Positions 40,797-49,900 of a stretch of 56,962 nt of DNA are shown piece by piece (the first letter of the stretch is position 1; each line of letters starts with the position of its first letter). The stretch is from Oscillospiraceae bacterium (GTDB taxonomy: Bacteria > Bacillota > Clostridia > Oscillospirales > Ruminococcaceae). The position numbers and the translations under genes were made by a program. The DNA lies in contig JAIKWY010000084.1 in the NCBI GenBank assembly GCA_024684395.1, positions 1 through 56,962 on the forward strand, read 5' to 3'. The notes under the pieces were generated by a model. It was given only the letters and a program-made list of their open reading frames with translations, searched no databases and was not told the origin of the DNA.

Positions 40797-40991
40797 TCAG
40801 CTATTCTTCTTGTCTGATTCCGGAAGTCTTGCATAAAACTCGATCTTCCCGCATTTCGGGCAGAACCATGCATCTGCATGATAGGTCTTCGGCATGGCGT
40901 ATTGTTCCTTTGTCCGGACGCAAGAAAGCCCCATGTCGAACTCGGCTTCCTTCATCAGAACGCCGCATACTGCGCATTCAAGCTGTTTCAT
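40797..40991 (-). CDS. Small zinc-ribbon protein in the his operon (64 aa)
   Basis: Two CxxC knuckles (CAVC near residue 6; CPKC near residue 44) give a compact zinc-ribbon. No family recognised. It lies between hisH and hisA with 4- and 13-base gaps, so it is part of the operon. Similar in style to the 77-residue ribbon protein encoded downstream, which may be a relative. Confidence 0.6.
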   Translation of the reverse strand: MKQLECAVCGVLMKEAEFDMGLSCVRTKEQYAMPKTYHADAWFCPKCGKIEFYARLPESDKKNS

Positions 40992-40995
40992 ACGC

Positions 40996-41601
40996 TCAGC
41001 CTTTCAGTGCGCCAAAATTGCGCAGGATCTGTAAGCCCACCTCGCCGGATTTCTCCGGATGGAACTGCGCACCAAAGACATAGCCGCCGTCATAGACCAT
41101 CGCAGGCACCTTGCCGCCGTACTCGACCCATGCTGCAAGGCTCTTGTCGCAGTTCTTCGCCGCATAGGAATGCACGAAGTAAACATAGCTCTCCTCCGGC
41201 AGGTTTTGCAGCAGCGGGCACGGGATGCCCATTTCGAGCTTGTTCCAGCCCATGTGCGGGATGATGAGCCCGGGGGCATCAATGCGCTCGACCGTGCCGG
41301 GGATCAGCCCAAGACCGCCGCATTCTTCAAATTCATAGCTTTTTTCGAGCAGCATCTGCATGCCGAGGCAGATGCCGAGCAGCGGCTTTTTCTGCGCTTC
41401 AGCTTTCAGGACCGGGATCAGACCCTTGGCTTCGAGCATCTTCATCGCAGCCGGAAAAGCGCCCACACCCGGGAGAATGACCTCATCGGCAGCCTCGATC
41501 TCCGCCGGGTCATCCGTCAGCTTGCTCTCCATGCCGAGGTAATCCAGCGCATTCTTGACGCTGAAAATATTACCAGCACCGTAATCTACAATTGCGATCA
41601 T
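40996..41601 (-). CDS. hisH: Imidazole glycerol phosphate synthase, glutaminase subunit HisH
   Basis: 201 residues of a class I glutamine amidotransferase with catalytic Cys in LGICLGMQ near residue 77, and His/Glu in FHPEKSGEVG. It supplies ammonia to HisF. Ends of hisH and hisB overlap by 4 bases. Confidence 0.97.
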   Translation of the reverse strand: MIAIVDYGAGNIFSVKNALDYLGMESKLTDDPAEIEAADEVILPGVGAFPAAMKMLEAKGLIPVLKAEAQKKPLLGICLGMQMLLEKSYEFEECGGLGLIPGTVERIDAPGLIIPHMGWNKLEMGIPCPLLQNLPEESYVYFVHSYAAKNCDKSLAAWVEYGGKVPAMVYDGGYVFGAQFHPEKSGEVGLQILRNFGALKG

Positions 41602-42179
41602 CCTAAAATTCCTTTCGTCGAGAACGCCTCCCCTGCCCCGGTCGGTGTCGAAGCGATCCGCAGAGCATGGGCAAGCGCCTTATAGGCGGCTTCGGTCTTG
41701 TGATGGTCATTCTTGCCGTAGAGGACATTGACATGCAGCGTCAGACCCGCATTGAACGCAAATGCCCGGAGAAATTCCTCCGTCAGACAGGTGTCATAGG
41801 CGCCGATCATCGGATTTGTAAACTCCGCATTGAACACCAGAAACGGGCGGTTGCAGATGTCGAGCGAGCAGAACGCCAGCGACTCATCCATCGGGATATA
41901 GGCAGAGCCATAGCGGGCGATGCCGGTCTTGTCGCCGAGCGCCTTGTTCAGCGCCTGACCGAGCACGATGCCGGTGTCCTCAACTGTATGATGGGCATCA
42001 ACATGCGTGTCGCCCTTACAGCGGATCACCATCGGGATCTGGCTGTGAACTGACAGCGCCGTCAGCATGTGATCAAAGAAGCCGATCCCTGTCGAAATAT
42101 CAGCCTTTCCATTCTCCGGAAGAATGGTGACAGTGATGTCCGTTTCCTTGGAAGTACGTGTTACCGTTGCAGAAGTCAT
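41598..42179 (-). CDS. hisB: Imidazoleglycerol-phosphate dehydratase HisB
   Basis: 193 residues with the metal-binding histidine motifs FFDHML, DTHVDAHHTVEDTG and NDHHKTEAAYKALAHAL. It removes water from IGP to imidazole-acetol phosphate using manganese. Monofunctional form, without the phosphatase domain. It overlaps both neighbours by 4 bases. Confidence 0.97.
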   Translation of the reverse strand: MTSATVTRTSKETDITVTILPENGKADISTGIGFFDHMLTALSVHSQIPMVIRCKGDTHVDAHHTVEDTGIVLGQALNKALGDKTGIARYGSAYIPMDESLAFCSLDICNRPFLVFNAEFTNPMIGAYDTCLTEEFLRAFAFNAGLTLHVNVLYGKNDHHKTEAAYKALAHALRIASTPTGAGEAFSTKGILG

Positions 42180-43240
42180 GCGCCTACCTCCTTCAGGATG
42201 TCTTGCAGCGCTGCATAGAGCTGCTCCATTTCCTCGGGCGTGCCGACTGTGATGCGCAGATACTGCGAGATCCTCGGCTTGTTCCAGTAACGCACGAAAA
42301 TGCGGCGTTCTTTCAGCTTTTCAAAGATCACGCCTGCATCGGCAGTCTTGTGCTTGGCAAAGATGAAGTTGCTGTACGAATCCGGGAACGTGAACCCAAG
42401 CTCTGTCAGGCGCTTCTTGGCATCCTCACGGGTGGCAGCGATCTTTCCGGTCGTCTCCCGGAAATACCTGTCATCCTCGAGCGCCTTGGCACCGCAGAGC
42501 AGCGTGATCTGGTTCATCGTGTAGGAATTGACAGAGAACTTCACGTCATTCATGAACTTGATGAGTTTCTCCGAACCGATCGCAAAGCCGATGCGCATCC
42601 CCGCCATCGAGCGGGACTTCGAGTAGGTCTGCACAACGAGCAGATTCTCATATTTTTCCAGCAGCGGCAGTGCAGACACGCCGCCGAAGTCGATATACGC
42701 CTCATCCACAATGACGATAGAATCCGGATTCGCCTTCAAGATCTCCTCGACTGTATCGAGGGATTCGAGCACGCCGGTCGGGGCATTCGGATTCGGGAAG
42801 ATAATGCCGCCGTTCTCCCGTGCATAATCCTTCGGGTCGATGCGGAAATCCTCCGTCAGCGGGAGCTGCTTGTACGGGATGTGGTACACATCCGCCCAGA
42901 CGTCATAGAACGAATAGGTCACATCCGGGAACAGGATCGGCTTGTCTCCGTTGAAGAACGTCATGAACGCCATGGCGATGACATCGTCCGAGCCTACGCC
43001 GACAAAGACTTGTGACGGCTTGACAGCGTAGGTTTTTGCAATGGCATCGACAAGGATCTGCGCATTCGGATCGGGATACTTGCGCATCATGGCAATGTCA
43101 AAATTGTCGAGGATCTCCTGCACACCCGGTGCGGGCGGGTAGGGATTCTCGTTGGTATTCAGCTTGATGATGTTATCGAGCTTCGGCTGTTCGCCGGGGG
43201 TATAGGGTACCACCTTGCGGACGTTATTCTCCCATCCCAT
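42176..43240 (-). CDS. hisC: Histidinol-phosphate aminotransferase HisC
   Basis: 354 residues, fold-type I PLP enzyme with substrate/PLP signature TNENPYPPAPG, GSDDVIAMAF, VDEAYIDFGG and the Schiff-base lysine in TYSKSRSMAG. It transaminates imidazole-acetol phosphate. Downstream overlap with hisB; a lipoprotein gene sits between hisC and hisD. Confidence 0.97.
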   Translation of the reverse strand: MGWENNVRKVVPYTPGEQPKLDNIIKLNTNENPYPPAPGVQEILDNFDIAMMRKYPDPNAQILVDAIAKTYAVKPSQVFVGVGSDDVIAMAFMTFFNGDKPILFPDVTYSFYDVWADVYHIPYKQLPLTEDFRIDPKDYARENGGIIFPNPNAPTGVLESLDTVEEILKANPDSIVIVDEAYIDFGGVSALPLLEKYENLLVVQTYSKSRSMAGMRIGFAIGSEKLIKFMNDVKFSVNSYTMNQITLLCGAKALEDDRYFRETTGKIAATREDAKKRLTELGFTFPDSYSNFIFAKHKTADAGVIFEKLKERRIFVRYWNKPRISQYLRITVGTPEEMEQLYAALQDILKEVGA

Positions 43241-43252
43241 AGGTATTCTCCT

Positions 43253-43621
43253 TTATTGCTTTTTGTTATAGATGATGCGGTTGTCACCGTTGTCCCATAC
43301 CATGATGGTCTTGTCCTCGCTGACAGAAACGGTATAGGTGAATGCCGTGTTGTATTCCGAGATATAGATGGTCACATCAGAGCCTTCGAGAGACCATGCG
43401 TCATCCACCTTCGTATCCGGATAACCACTCATCTTGACGACCTTGCTGTAGGTGCCGTCCTCCCGGATGACCAGCGACTCACTGCCGCCGTCAAACTTAT
43501 AGCCCCAGGAACCGTAAATATCATTCGGGTCAAGTGTCTTTTCCTTGTCACCGCCGCAGCCGGTCAGCATACAGAACGACAGTGCCGCAGCGGTCAGAAT
43601 TGCAAAATTACGTCTTTTCAT
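43253..43621 (-). CDS. Lipoprotein of unknown function in the his operon (122 aa)
   Basis: A signal peptide with lipobox (CMLTGC, acylated Cys22) is followed by a lipocalin-like beta-barrel pattern (YGSWGYKFDG; SLVIREDGTYS). It would be anchored to the outer membrane face. It sits between hisD and hisC with only 5- and 12-base gaps, so it is transcribed with them. A role as a sensor or binding protein for a histidine-pathway ligand is speculation. Confidence 0.6.
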   Translation of the reverse strand: MKRRNFAILTAAALSFCMLTGCGGDKEKTLDPNDIYGSWGYKFDGGSESLVIREDGTYSKVVKMSGYPDTKVDDAWSLEGSDVTIYISEYNTAFTYTVSVSEDKTIMVWDNGDNRIIYNKKQ

Positions 43622-43626
43622 TAGTT

Positions 43627-44916
43627 TTAGTCCTCAAATCTTACTTTGATAGCATTGGCATGTGCGGTCAGACCCTCACGCTCTGCAATGAGCACGATGT
43701 CATCCTTGGCGTCACGGAGCGCCTGCTCGGTGTAATAGATGTAGCTCGAACGCTTCAGGAAGCTGTTCACGCCCAGCGGCGAGAAGAAACGAGCCGTGCC
43801 GGAGGTCGGAAGAACGTGGTTCGGACCTGCATAGTAATCGCCGAGCGGCTCGGAAGCATAGGCGCCGAGGAAGACGGAGCCCGCATTGTCCAGCGCACCG
43901 ATCAGCTCAAGCGGATTCTCCATGACAACTTCGAGGTGCTCCGGTGCGATCGCATTGGCAAGCGCAACAGCCTGCTCACGATCCTGTGCAATGAGCATGG
44001 CACCGTAATTCTCCATAGAAGCCTGGATGATCTCCTTGCGGTCAAGATACGCCATCTGGCGGATCACTTCTGCCTCGACCTTGTCAGGCAGCGTCGGATC
44101 AGTCGTCACAAGGATGGCAGATGCGATCTTGTCGTGCTCTGCCTGGCTCATCAGGTCGGCAGCCACGAACTTCGGATCGGCTGTCTCATCAGCCAGCACA
44201 AGGATCTCGCTCGGACCTGCGATCATGTCGATGTCTACCACACCGTACAGCAGCTTCTTAGCCGTTGCTACGAAGATATTGCCGGGACCGACGATCTTGT
44301 CCACCTTCGGGATCTCCTCGGTACCATAGGCAAGTGCTGCAATAGCCTGTGCGCCGCCGGAGAGGAATACTCTGTCCACGCCGCAGATGGCAGCCGCTAC
44401 GAGAATGTCCTTGTTCGGCGTGCCGTCCTTGCAGGGCGGTGTCATCATGATGATCTCCTTGACACCGGCGATCTTGGCAGGGATCGCATTCATCAGCACG
44501 CTCGACGGATAGGCAGCTGTGCCGCCCGGTACATACAGACCCACACGCTCCAGACCACGGACACGCTGTCCGAGGATCACGCCGTTCGGCTGTGCGTCGG
44601 TAAAGCCCTGCGGGAGCTGACGTCTGTGGAAATTCGCAATGTTCTCCTGGGCATTCAGGAGCGCATTGACAAAGTCCTCATCCGCATTGGTCAGTGCATC
44701 GTTGATGACGTCACGGGGCACCTCATAATACAGCGGCAGATTGCCGTCAAATTTCTTGGTATAGTTCTTGACCGCCTCATCGCCGCCCTCACGAACGGTG
44801 TCGATGATCTCGGTAACGATCTGCGTGACCTTGCGGTCGGTCTCACCGGTGCGGCGCTCGAGTTCTTTCAGAAAGGCATATTCCTGTGTGCCGTCGCACT
44901 TAATCTGCTTTATCAT
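43627..44916 (-). CDS. hisD: Histidinol dehydrogenase HisD
   Basis: 429 residues with the zinc and substrate residues in GPNHVLPTSGTARFFS, and NAD-binding pattern ENIA. It oxidises L-histidinol to histidine in two steps. Overlaps hisG by 17 bases. Confidence 0.97.
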   Translation of the reverse strand: MIKQIKCDGTQEYAFLKELERRTGETDRKVTQIVTEIIDTVREGGDEAVKNYTKKFDGNLPLYYEVPRDVINDALTNADEDFVNALLNAQENIANFHRRQLPQGFTDAQPNGVILGQRVRGLERVGLYVPGGTAAYPSSVLMNAIPAKIAGVKEIIMMTPPCKDGTPNKDILVAAAICGVDRVFLSGGAQAIAALAYGTEEIPKVDKIVGPGNIFVATAKKLLYGVVDIDMIAGPSEILVLADETADPKFVAADLMSQAEHDKIASAILVTTDPTLPDKVEAEVIRQMAYLDRKEIIQASMENYGAMLIAQDREQAVALANAIAPEHLEVVMENPLELIGALDNAGSVFLGAYASEPLGDYYAGPNHVLPTSGTARFFSPLGVNSFLKRSSYIYYTEQALRDAKDDIVLIAEREGLTAHANAIKVRFED

Positions 44917-45544
44917 TGATCTTCTCCTCCACTTTCTGCACCAGCGCCTCGATCTCCTGCTGACGCATTTTCAGGCTGACAGTATTCACGATCAGACGTG
45001 CCGAGATCTGTGCCACATCCTCTACGACTTCCAGACCGTTCTCCTTGAGGGTGGTACCGGTCTCCACGATATCTACGATACCGTCCGCAAGACCCAGCAG
45101 CGGCGCAAGCTCCACGCTGCCCTCGATCTTGACGATGTCCACATCCATGCCCTTGTTCTCGAAGAACGCACGGGTCACGTTCGGATATTTCGTTGCAATG
45201 GTCTTGACGCCGAACCCGTCATAGAACGGATAGTTCTTCTTGGTCGCCAGCGCAAATTTGCACTTGCCGAAACCTAAATTCACGAGCTCGAATAGCTTGC
45301 CGTTCATCTCCATGAGCGTGTCCTTGCCGACAACGCCCATATCGCACACACCATGTTCTACATAGGTGATAACGTCGGCTGCCTTCGCCAGAACGACCTC
45401 TAAATTACCGTCCGGGATGGGCAGGATCAGACGTCTGCCCTTCTCGTGAACGGCGGTGCAGTCATAACCGAGCGTTTCAAGGAGCGCAACGGTATCCTTT
45501 TCCAGTCTGCCCTTGGTGAGGGCGATCCTCAGCGGCTTTCCCAT
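44900..45544 (-). CDS. hisG: ATP phosphoribosyltransferase catalytic subunit HisG (short form)
   Basis: 214 residues. Lacks the C-terminal regulatory ACT-like domain, so it is the short type which needs HisZ. PRPP loop GIVDIVETGTTLKENGL. It catalyses the first committed step; histidine feedback is exerted through HisZ. It overlaps hisZ by TAATG, and hisD by 17 bases. Confidence 0.97.
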   Translation of the reverse strand: MGKPLRIALTKGRLEKDTVALLETLGYDCTAVHEKGRRLILPIPDGNLEVVLAKAADVITYVEHGVCDMGVVGKDTLMEMNGKLFELVNLGFGKCKFALATKKNYPFYDGFGVKTIATKYPNVTRAFFENKGMDVDIVKIEGSVELAPLLGLADGIVDIVETGTTLKENGLEVVEDVAQISARLIVNTVSLKMRQQEIEALVQKVEEKINDKAD

Positions 45545-46749
45545 TACAGCTCCACCTCCTCTGCTGTATTGCCGGTCAGTACGATGACCTTGTGAATGCC
45601 TCTTGCGGCTGCGTAATCCTGTGCATCATCCACATCGAGCGCAAATTCCACACAGAGCCCCTTCCCACGGAGCACCTCTGCCCTGCGGACAGCCTCGGCT
45701 TCGTTGCCTTCATCGGCAGCGATCAGCACATCGGGAGCTGCCTGCTCGGGCGTGTATTTCTTGCCGATGACAGTGGCAACGGCATCGACATTGACTGCCA
45801 TCCCGACAGCCGGCTGATCATAGCCAAACTCCGAGAGCAGCATGTCATACCGACCGCCGGAGAGCACCTCATCGCCGTAGCCTTCGAGATAGCCCTTGAT
45901 GACGAGCCCGGTATAATAATCCGTCTTATTGACAAGACCGAGGTCTACGATGACCTTGGCATCCTTGCGGATCGCACATACGGTCTTGTACAGCTCCCGC
46001 ATACTGCCGAGGATCTCCTCGATGCGCTCATCCTGGAATACCTCAGAAGCACGGTCGAAGACCTCTTCCCCGCCGAAGAGCGTCGGCAGCTTCCGGAGCG
46101 AGCGTGTGATACTGTTATCGCCGAGCTTGTCGAGCATGTCGTTCAGTGCGGGGTAGTTCTTGGACTCGATCAGGCTGCGGATCTCTTCCTTCTGTGCAGG
46201 TGTGGCGCTCAGCCGGTGCATCAGCTCCCGGAAAATACGCACATCGCCCAGCTCCAGCGAATAATTCGCATGGAAGTCCACTTCCTTCCCTACCGAGGAA
46301 AGCACGGAGAGCGCTGCGGAGATGACCTCCACATCCGCCATGCGGGAACCGGAACCGATCAGCTCGATGCCGGTCTGGTTGACCTCGGTGCTCCTGCCCC
46401 GGAGAGAGGGCGTGAAATGATAGACGGGCTGCGTGTAGTACAGACGCAGCGGCAGATCCGCATCCCGGAGACGGGTGGCGACCACTCTTGCGATCGGCAT
46501 CGTGGAATCCGGGCGAACTGCGATGAGCCGTCCCTTGTTATCCGTCAGCTTGTACAGCTCATCCTGCGGGATATAGCCGGAATTGAGATCAAATACGTCA
46601 TAGAACTCCAGTCCGGGCGTGATGACACGGGAGTAGCCCATGGAACGGAAGATCTGGCGTGTGCTGTTTTCAACGATACGCTTCAGGGCGGATTCCTCAT
46701 ACAGGTAATCCCTCGTGCCCTCCGGCGTGATCAGATCGTATCGGCGCAT
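45544..46749 (-). CDS. hisZ: ATP phosphoribosyltransferase regulatory subunit HisZ
   Basis: 401 residues resembling histidyl-tRNA synthetase (class II core motifs at the N-terminus: GTRDYLYEESALKR, DSTMPIARVVATR) but lacking the full anticodon-binding domain, as in HisZ. It pairs with the short HisG and gives histidine feedback inhibition. It is the first gene of the his operon, downstream of a strong promoter with an operator-like array. Confidence 0.95.
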   Translation of the reverse strand: MRRYDLITPEGTRDYLYEESALKRIVENSTRQIFRSMGYSRVITPGLEFYDVFDLNSGYIPQDELYKLTDNKGRLIAVRPDSTMPIARVVATRLRDADLPLRLYYTQPVYHFTPSLRGRSTEVNQTGIELIGSGSRMADVEVISAALSVLSSVGKEVDFHANYSLELGDVRIFRELMHRLSATPAQKEEIRSLIESKNYPALNDMLDKLGDNSITRSLRKLPTLFGGEEVFDRASEVFQDERIEEILGSMRELYKTVCAIRKDAKVIVDLGLVNKTDYYTGLVIKGYLEGYGDEVLSGGRYDMLLSEFGYDQPAVGMAVNVDAVATVIGKKYTPEQAAPDVLIAADEGNEAEAVRRAEVLRGKGLCVEFALDVDDAQDYAAARGIHKVIVLTGNTAEEVEL

Positions 46750-46784
46750 ATGCGGTACCTCTTTTCCTGTTCACTTTAGTGTGT

Positions 46785-46813
46785 TACTATGTTACCGTAG
46801 TATCATGTTACTA
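46785..46813. promoter_or_regulatory. His operon operator-like half-site array
   Basis: TACTA (46785), TAGTA (46798) and TACTA (46809) alternate around the predicted transcription start, downstream of the -10. The spacing and sequence resemble TrpR/HisR-family operators that repress his genes in Firmicutes. No regulator gene lies in the window. Confidence 0.5.
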
Positions 46814-46841
46814 TAATATCATATATCCGGTTTTCTGTCAA
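46813..46841 (-). promoter_or_regulatory. His operon promoter
   Basis: On the minus strand TTGACA, a 17-base spacer and TATTAT, about 65 bases from the hisZ start, with the operator array immediately downstream. Confidence 0.85.
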
Positions 46842-46922
46842 TACCTACCGCTGCGGTCAGATGCAATTCCTACAAAGCGGACGCTTCTTTCCACAATTCA
46901 ACACCGCTGTATGACTTCTTCA

Positions 46923-49900
46923 TCAGAAAAAGCCCAGCTGTGTCGATTCCGGCAGATCGCCGAAAGCACCCATATCCTGTAGCATCTGGATGATGGTCTT
47001 GGAAGCGCCGCTCTCCTGCTGGAACTCCTCGATCGACATATAATCGCCGTTCTGGGCAGCTTCGTAGACGCCGTTGGCAGCCGCTTCGCCCACGCCGCTC
47101 ATCGCAGCGAACGGGATGCGGATCTTGCCGTCTTCGATCAGATACTTGTAGGCATGGGACTTTTTCAGGTCAATGGGCAAAAATTCATAGCCACGAGCCA
47201 GCATCTCATTGACAATCATCAGAATATCGAGCAGATCGTTCTCCTTCTTGCTGCGGTCGTTACCCTTGGCACGGAGCTCGTTGATCTTGTTCCGGACGGC
47301 ATCCTTGCCCTGTACCGCCAGTTCCACATCGAAGTCGTCGCCACGTACCGTGAAGTAGGTCGAGTAGTATTCCAGCGGCATGTAGAGCTTAAACCAGCCG
47401 AGTTTCATTGCGGCGATAACGTAAGCGGCAGCGTGCGCCTTCGGGAACATGTACTTGATCTTCAGGCAGCTGTTGATATACCACTCCTCGACGTTGTTGT
47501 CACGGAGCATCTGGATGATGTCCTCCGTAAAGCGCTTGGGTGCCTGTCCCTTACGGGTCCACTCCATGATCTGGAATGCCATTTTCGGCTCTACGCCCTT
47601 ATAGAGCAGCGTTGTCATGATGCTGTCACGGGTACCGATCACTTCTGAAATCGTACATGTTCCCTCGGCAATGAGATCCTTTGCATTGCCGAGCCATACG
47701 TCCGTACCGTGCGACAGACCGGAGATCTGGAGGAAGTCGGAGAATTTGGTCGGCTTGGCATCGAGGAGCATCTGAATGGTGAAGCCCGTGCCCATCTCGG
47801 GGATGCCGAGACTGCCGGTCTTGCAGAAGATGTCCTCCTCCGTCACACCGAGCACGGAGCAGTCCGTACACATCTGGATGACCTTCTGGTCATAGCCGGG
47901 AACGTCCTTGATGAGCCTTCCGGTCATGTCCTCGAGGTGCTTGTAAAGCGTCGGCACAACGTGTCCGAGCTCGTCGAGCTTCAGGATGGTATCGTGGATG
48001 GAATGGAAGTCGAAGTGGGTCGTGATGACGTCCGATTCCGCCGCATCCGCCGGATGCTGTACAGGCGTGAAGTCGTATACCTCGTAATCCGACGGCACAA
48101 CGACCATGCCGCCCGGGTGCTGTCCGGTCGTGCGCTTGATGCCCGTGCAGCCAATGGACAGGCGGTTCTCCTCGGTCGCATTGAGCATCATGCCCTGCTC
48201 CTCGAGGTATTTCTTGACAAAGCCGTAAGCCGTCTTATCGGCGATCGTACCGATCGTCCCCGCCTTGAACACGTTATCCCGACCGAACAGCTCCTCTGTA
48301 TAGCGGTGGGCACTCGACTGGTACTCACCGGAAAAGTTCAGGTCGATATCCGGCGCCTTGTCGCCGTCAAAGCCGAGGAACGTCTCGAACGGGATGTCGT
48401 GGCCGTCCTTGAGCATCTCCGTGCCGCATTCCGGGCAGTTCTTGTCCGGCATATCAAAGCCGGAGCCGAATTCGCCGGTGGTGTTGAACTCGCTGTGCTT
48501 GCATTTCGGGCAGACATAGTGCGGCACGAGCGGATTGACCTCCGAGATACCCGCCATACTCGCCACGAAGGACGACCCGACGGAACCACGGGAGCCGACA
48601 TGATAGCCATGCTCCTCGGAGTTATATACGAGCTTCTGGGCGATCATATACAGCACCGAGAAACCGTGCTTGATGATCGAGGAAAGCTCTCTGTCAAGGC
48701 GCTTATCCACGATCTCCGGGAGCGGGTCGCCGTAGATCTCCTTGGCACGCTCATGTGTGATGCGCACCAGATCCTCTTCGGCGCCGGGGATGTTCGGCGT
48801 GAACGTGCCCTTCGGGATCGGGAAGACATGCTCGCAGGCATCGGCGATGCGCTGCGGATTGGTCACAACGATCTCCTCCGCCTTCTCTGCACCCAAGTAG
48901 GAGAACTCTTCGAGCATCTCGTCTGTTGTCCGCAGATAGAGCGGCGGCTGATTGTCTGCATCGGCAAAGCCCTGCCCGGAGGTCAGGATCTTGCGGTAGA
49001 TGCCGTCCTTCGGGTCGAGGAAATGCACGTCACAGGTCGCAACGACCGGGATGCCGAGCTTTTCGCCGAGGGCAACGATCTGGCGGTTATAATCCCGCAG
49101 CTCCTCCTCATCGAGCGCAGTGCCGTTCCGGAGCATAAATTCATTGTTGGCGATCGGCTGTATCTCGAGATAATCATAAAAGCGTGCCAGCTTCTCGATC
49201 TTCTCCTGCGGCGCTTCATTTACGATCGCCTGGAACAGCTCACCTGCTTCACAGGCAGAGCCGAAGATCAGTCCGTCACGGTTTGCCTCCATCACGGATT
49301 TCGGAAGAAGCGGATGCCGGTGATAATAGTTCAGATGCCCGTAGGATACGAGCCGGTAGAGGTTTTTCAGTCCGACCTGGTTGCGCACCAGAATGATCTG
49401 GTGGGTGGAATGCAGCTTCTTGACGTCGATCGGATCGGTCTTGGTATTGAGATCGCCGAGCGTCTGCACGCCTTTTTCCTTGGAAAGGCGCTCCAGCAGC
49501 GTGGAATAGACCTTTGCCAGGATCGCCGCATCCTCATTGGCACGGTGATGCCCGAATGCGCCGAGCTTCAGGTGCTTCACGACTGTATCGAGCTTGTATC
49601 TGCCGAGCTGCGGGAGCGCAGACTGGCAGAGCGGCTGCGTGTCCACATAATCATAGTCAAACTCGATGCCGTTGCGCTTCTTCACCTTGTTGATGAAGGA
49701 GGTGTCAAAGGTCGCATTATGCGCCACAAGCACAGGCTTCTCACCGCAGAACGCCATGAACTGGCGGAGGGCTTCCGCTTCCTTCGGCGCACCGGCGACC
49801 ATATCGTCTGTGATGCCGGTCAGTTCGGTGATCTCCGGCGGGATCTTCCGTTCGGGATCCACAAAGATGTCAAAGCTGTCCACGATCTGCAAGCCACGGA

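Noticed and set aside
46779-46982. Small rightward gene between hisZ and polC
   Set aside because: Overlaps the his promoter and the polC end, with no ribosome site and no recognisable protein.
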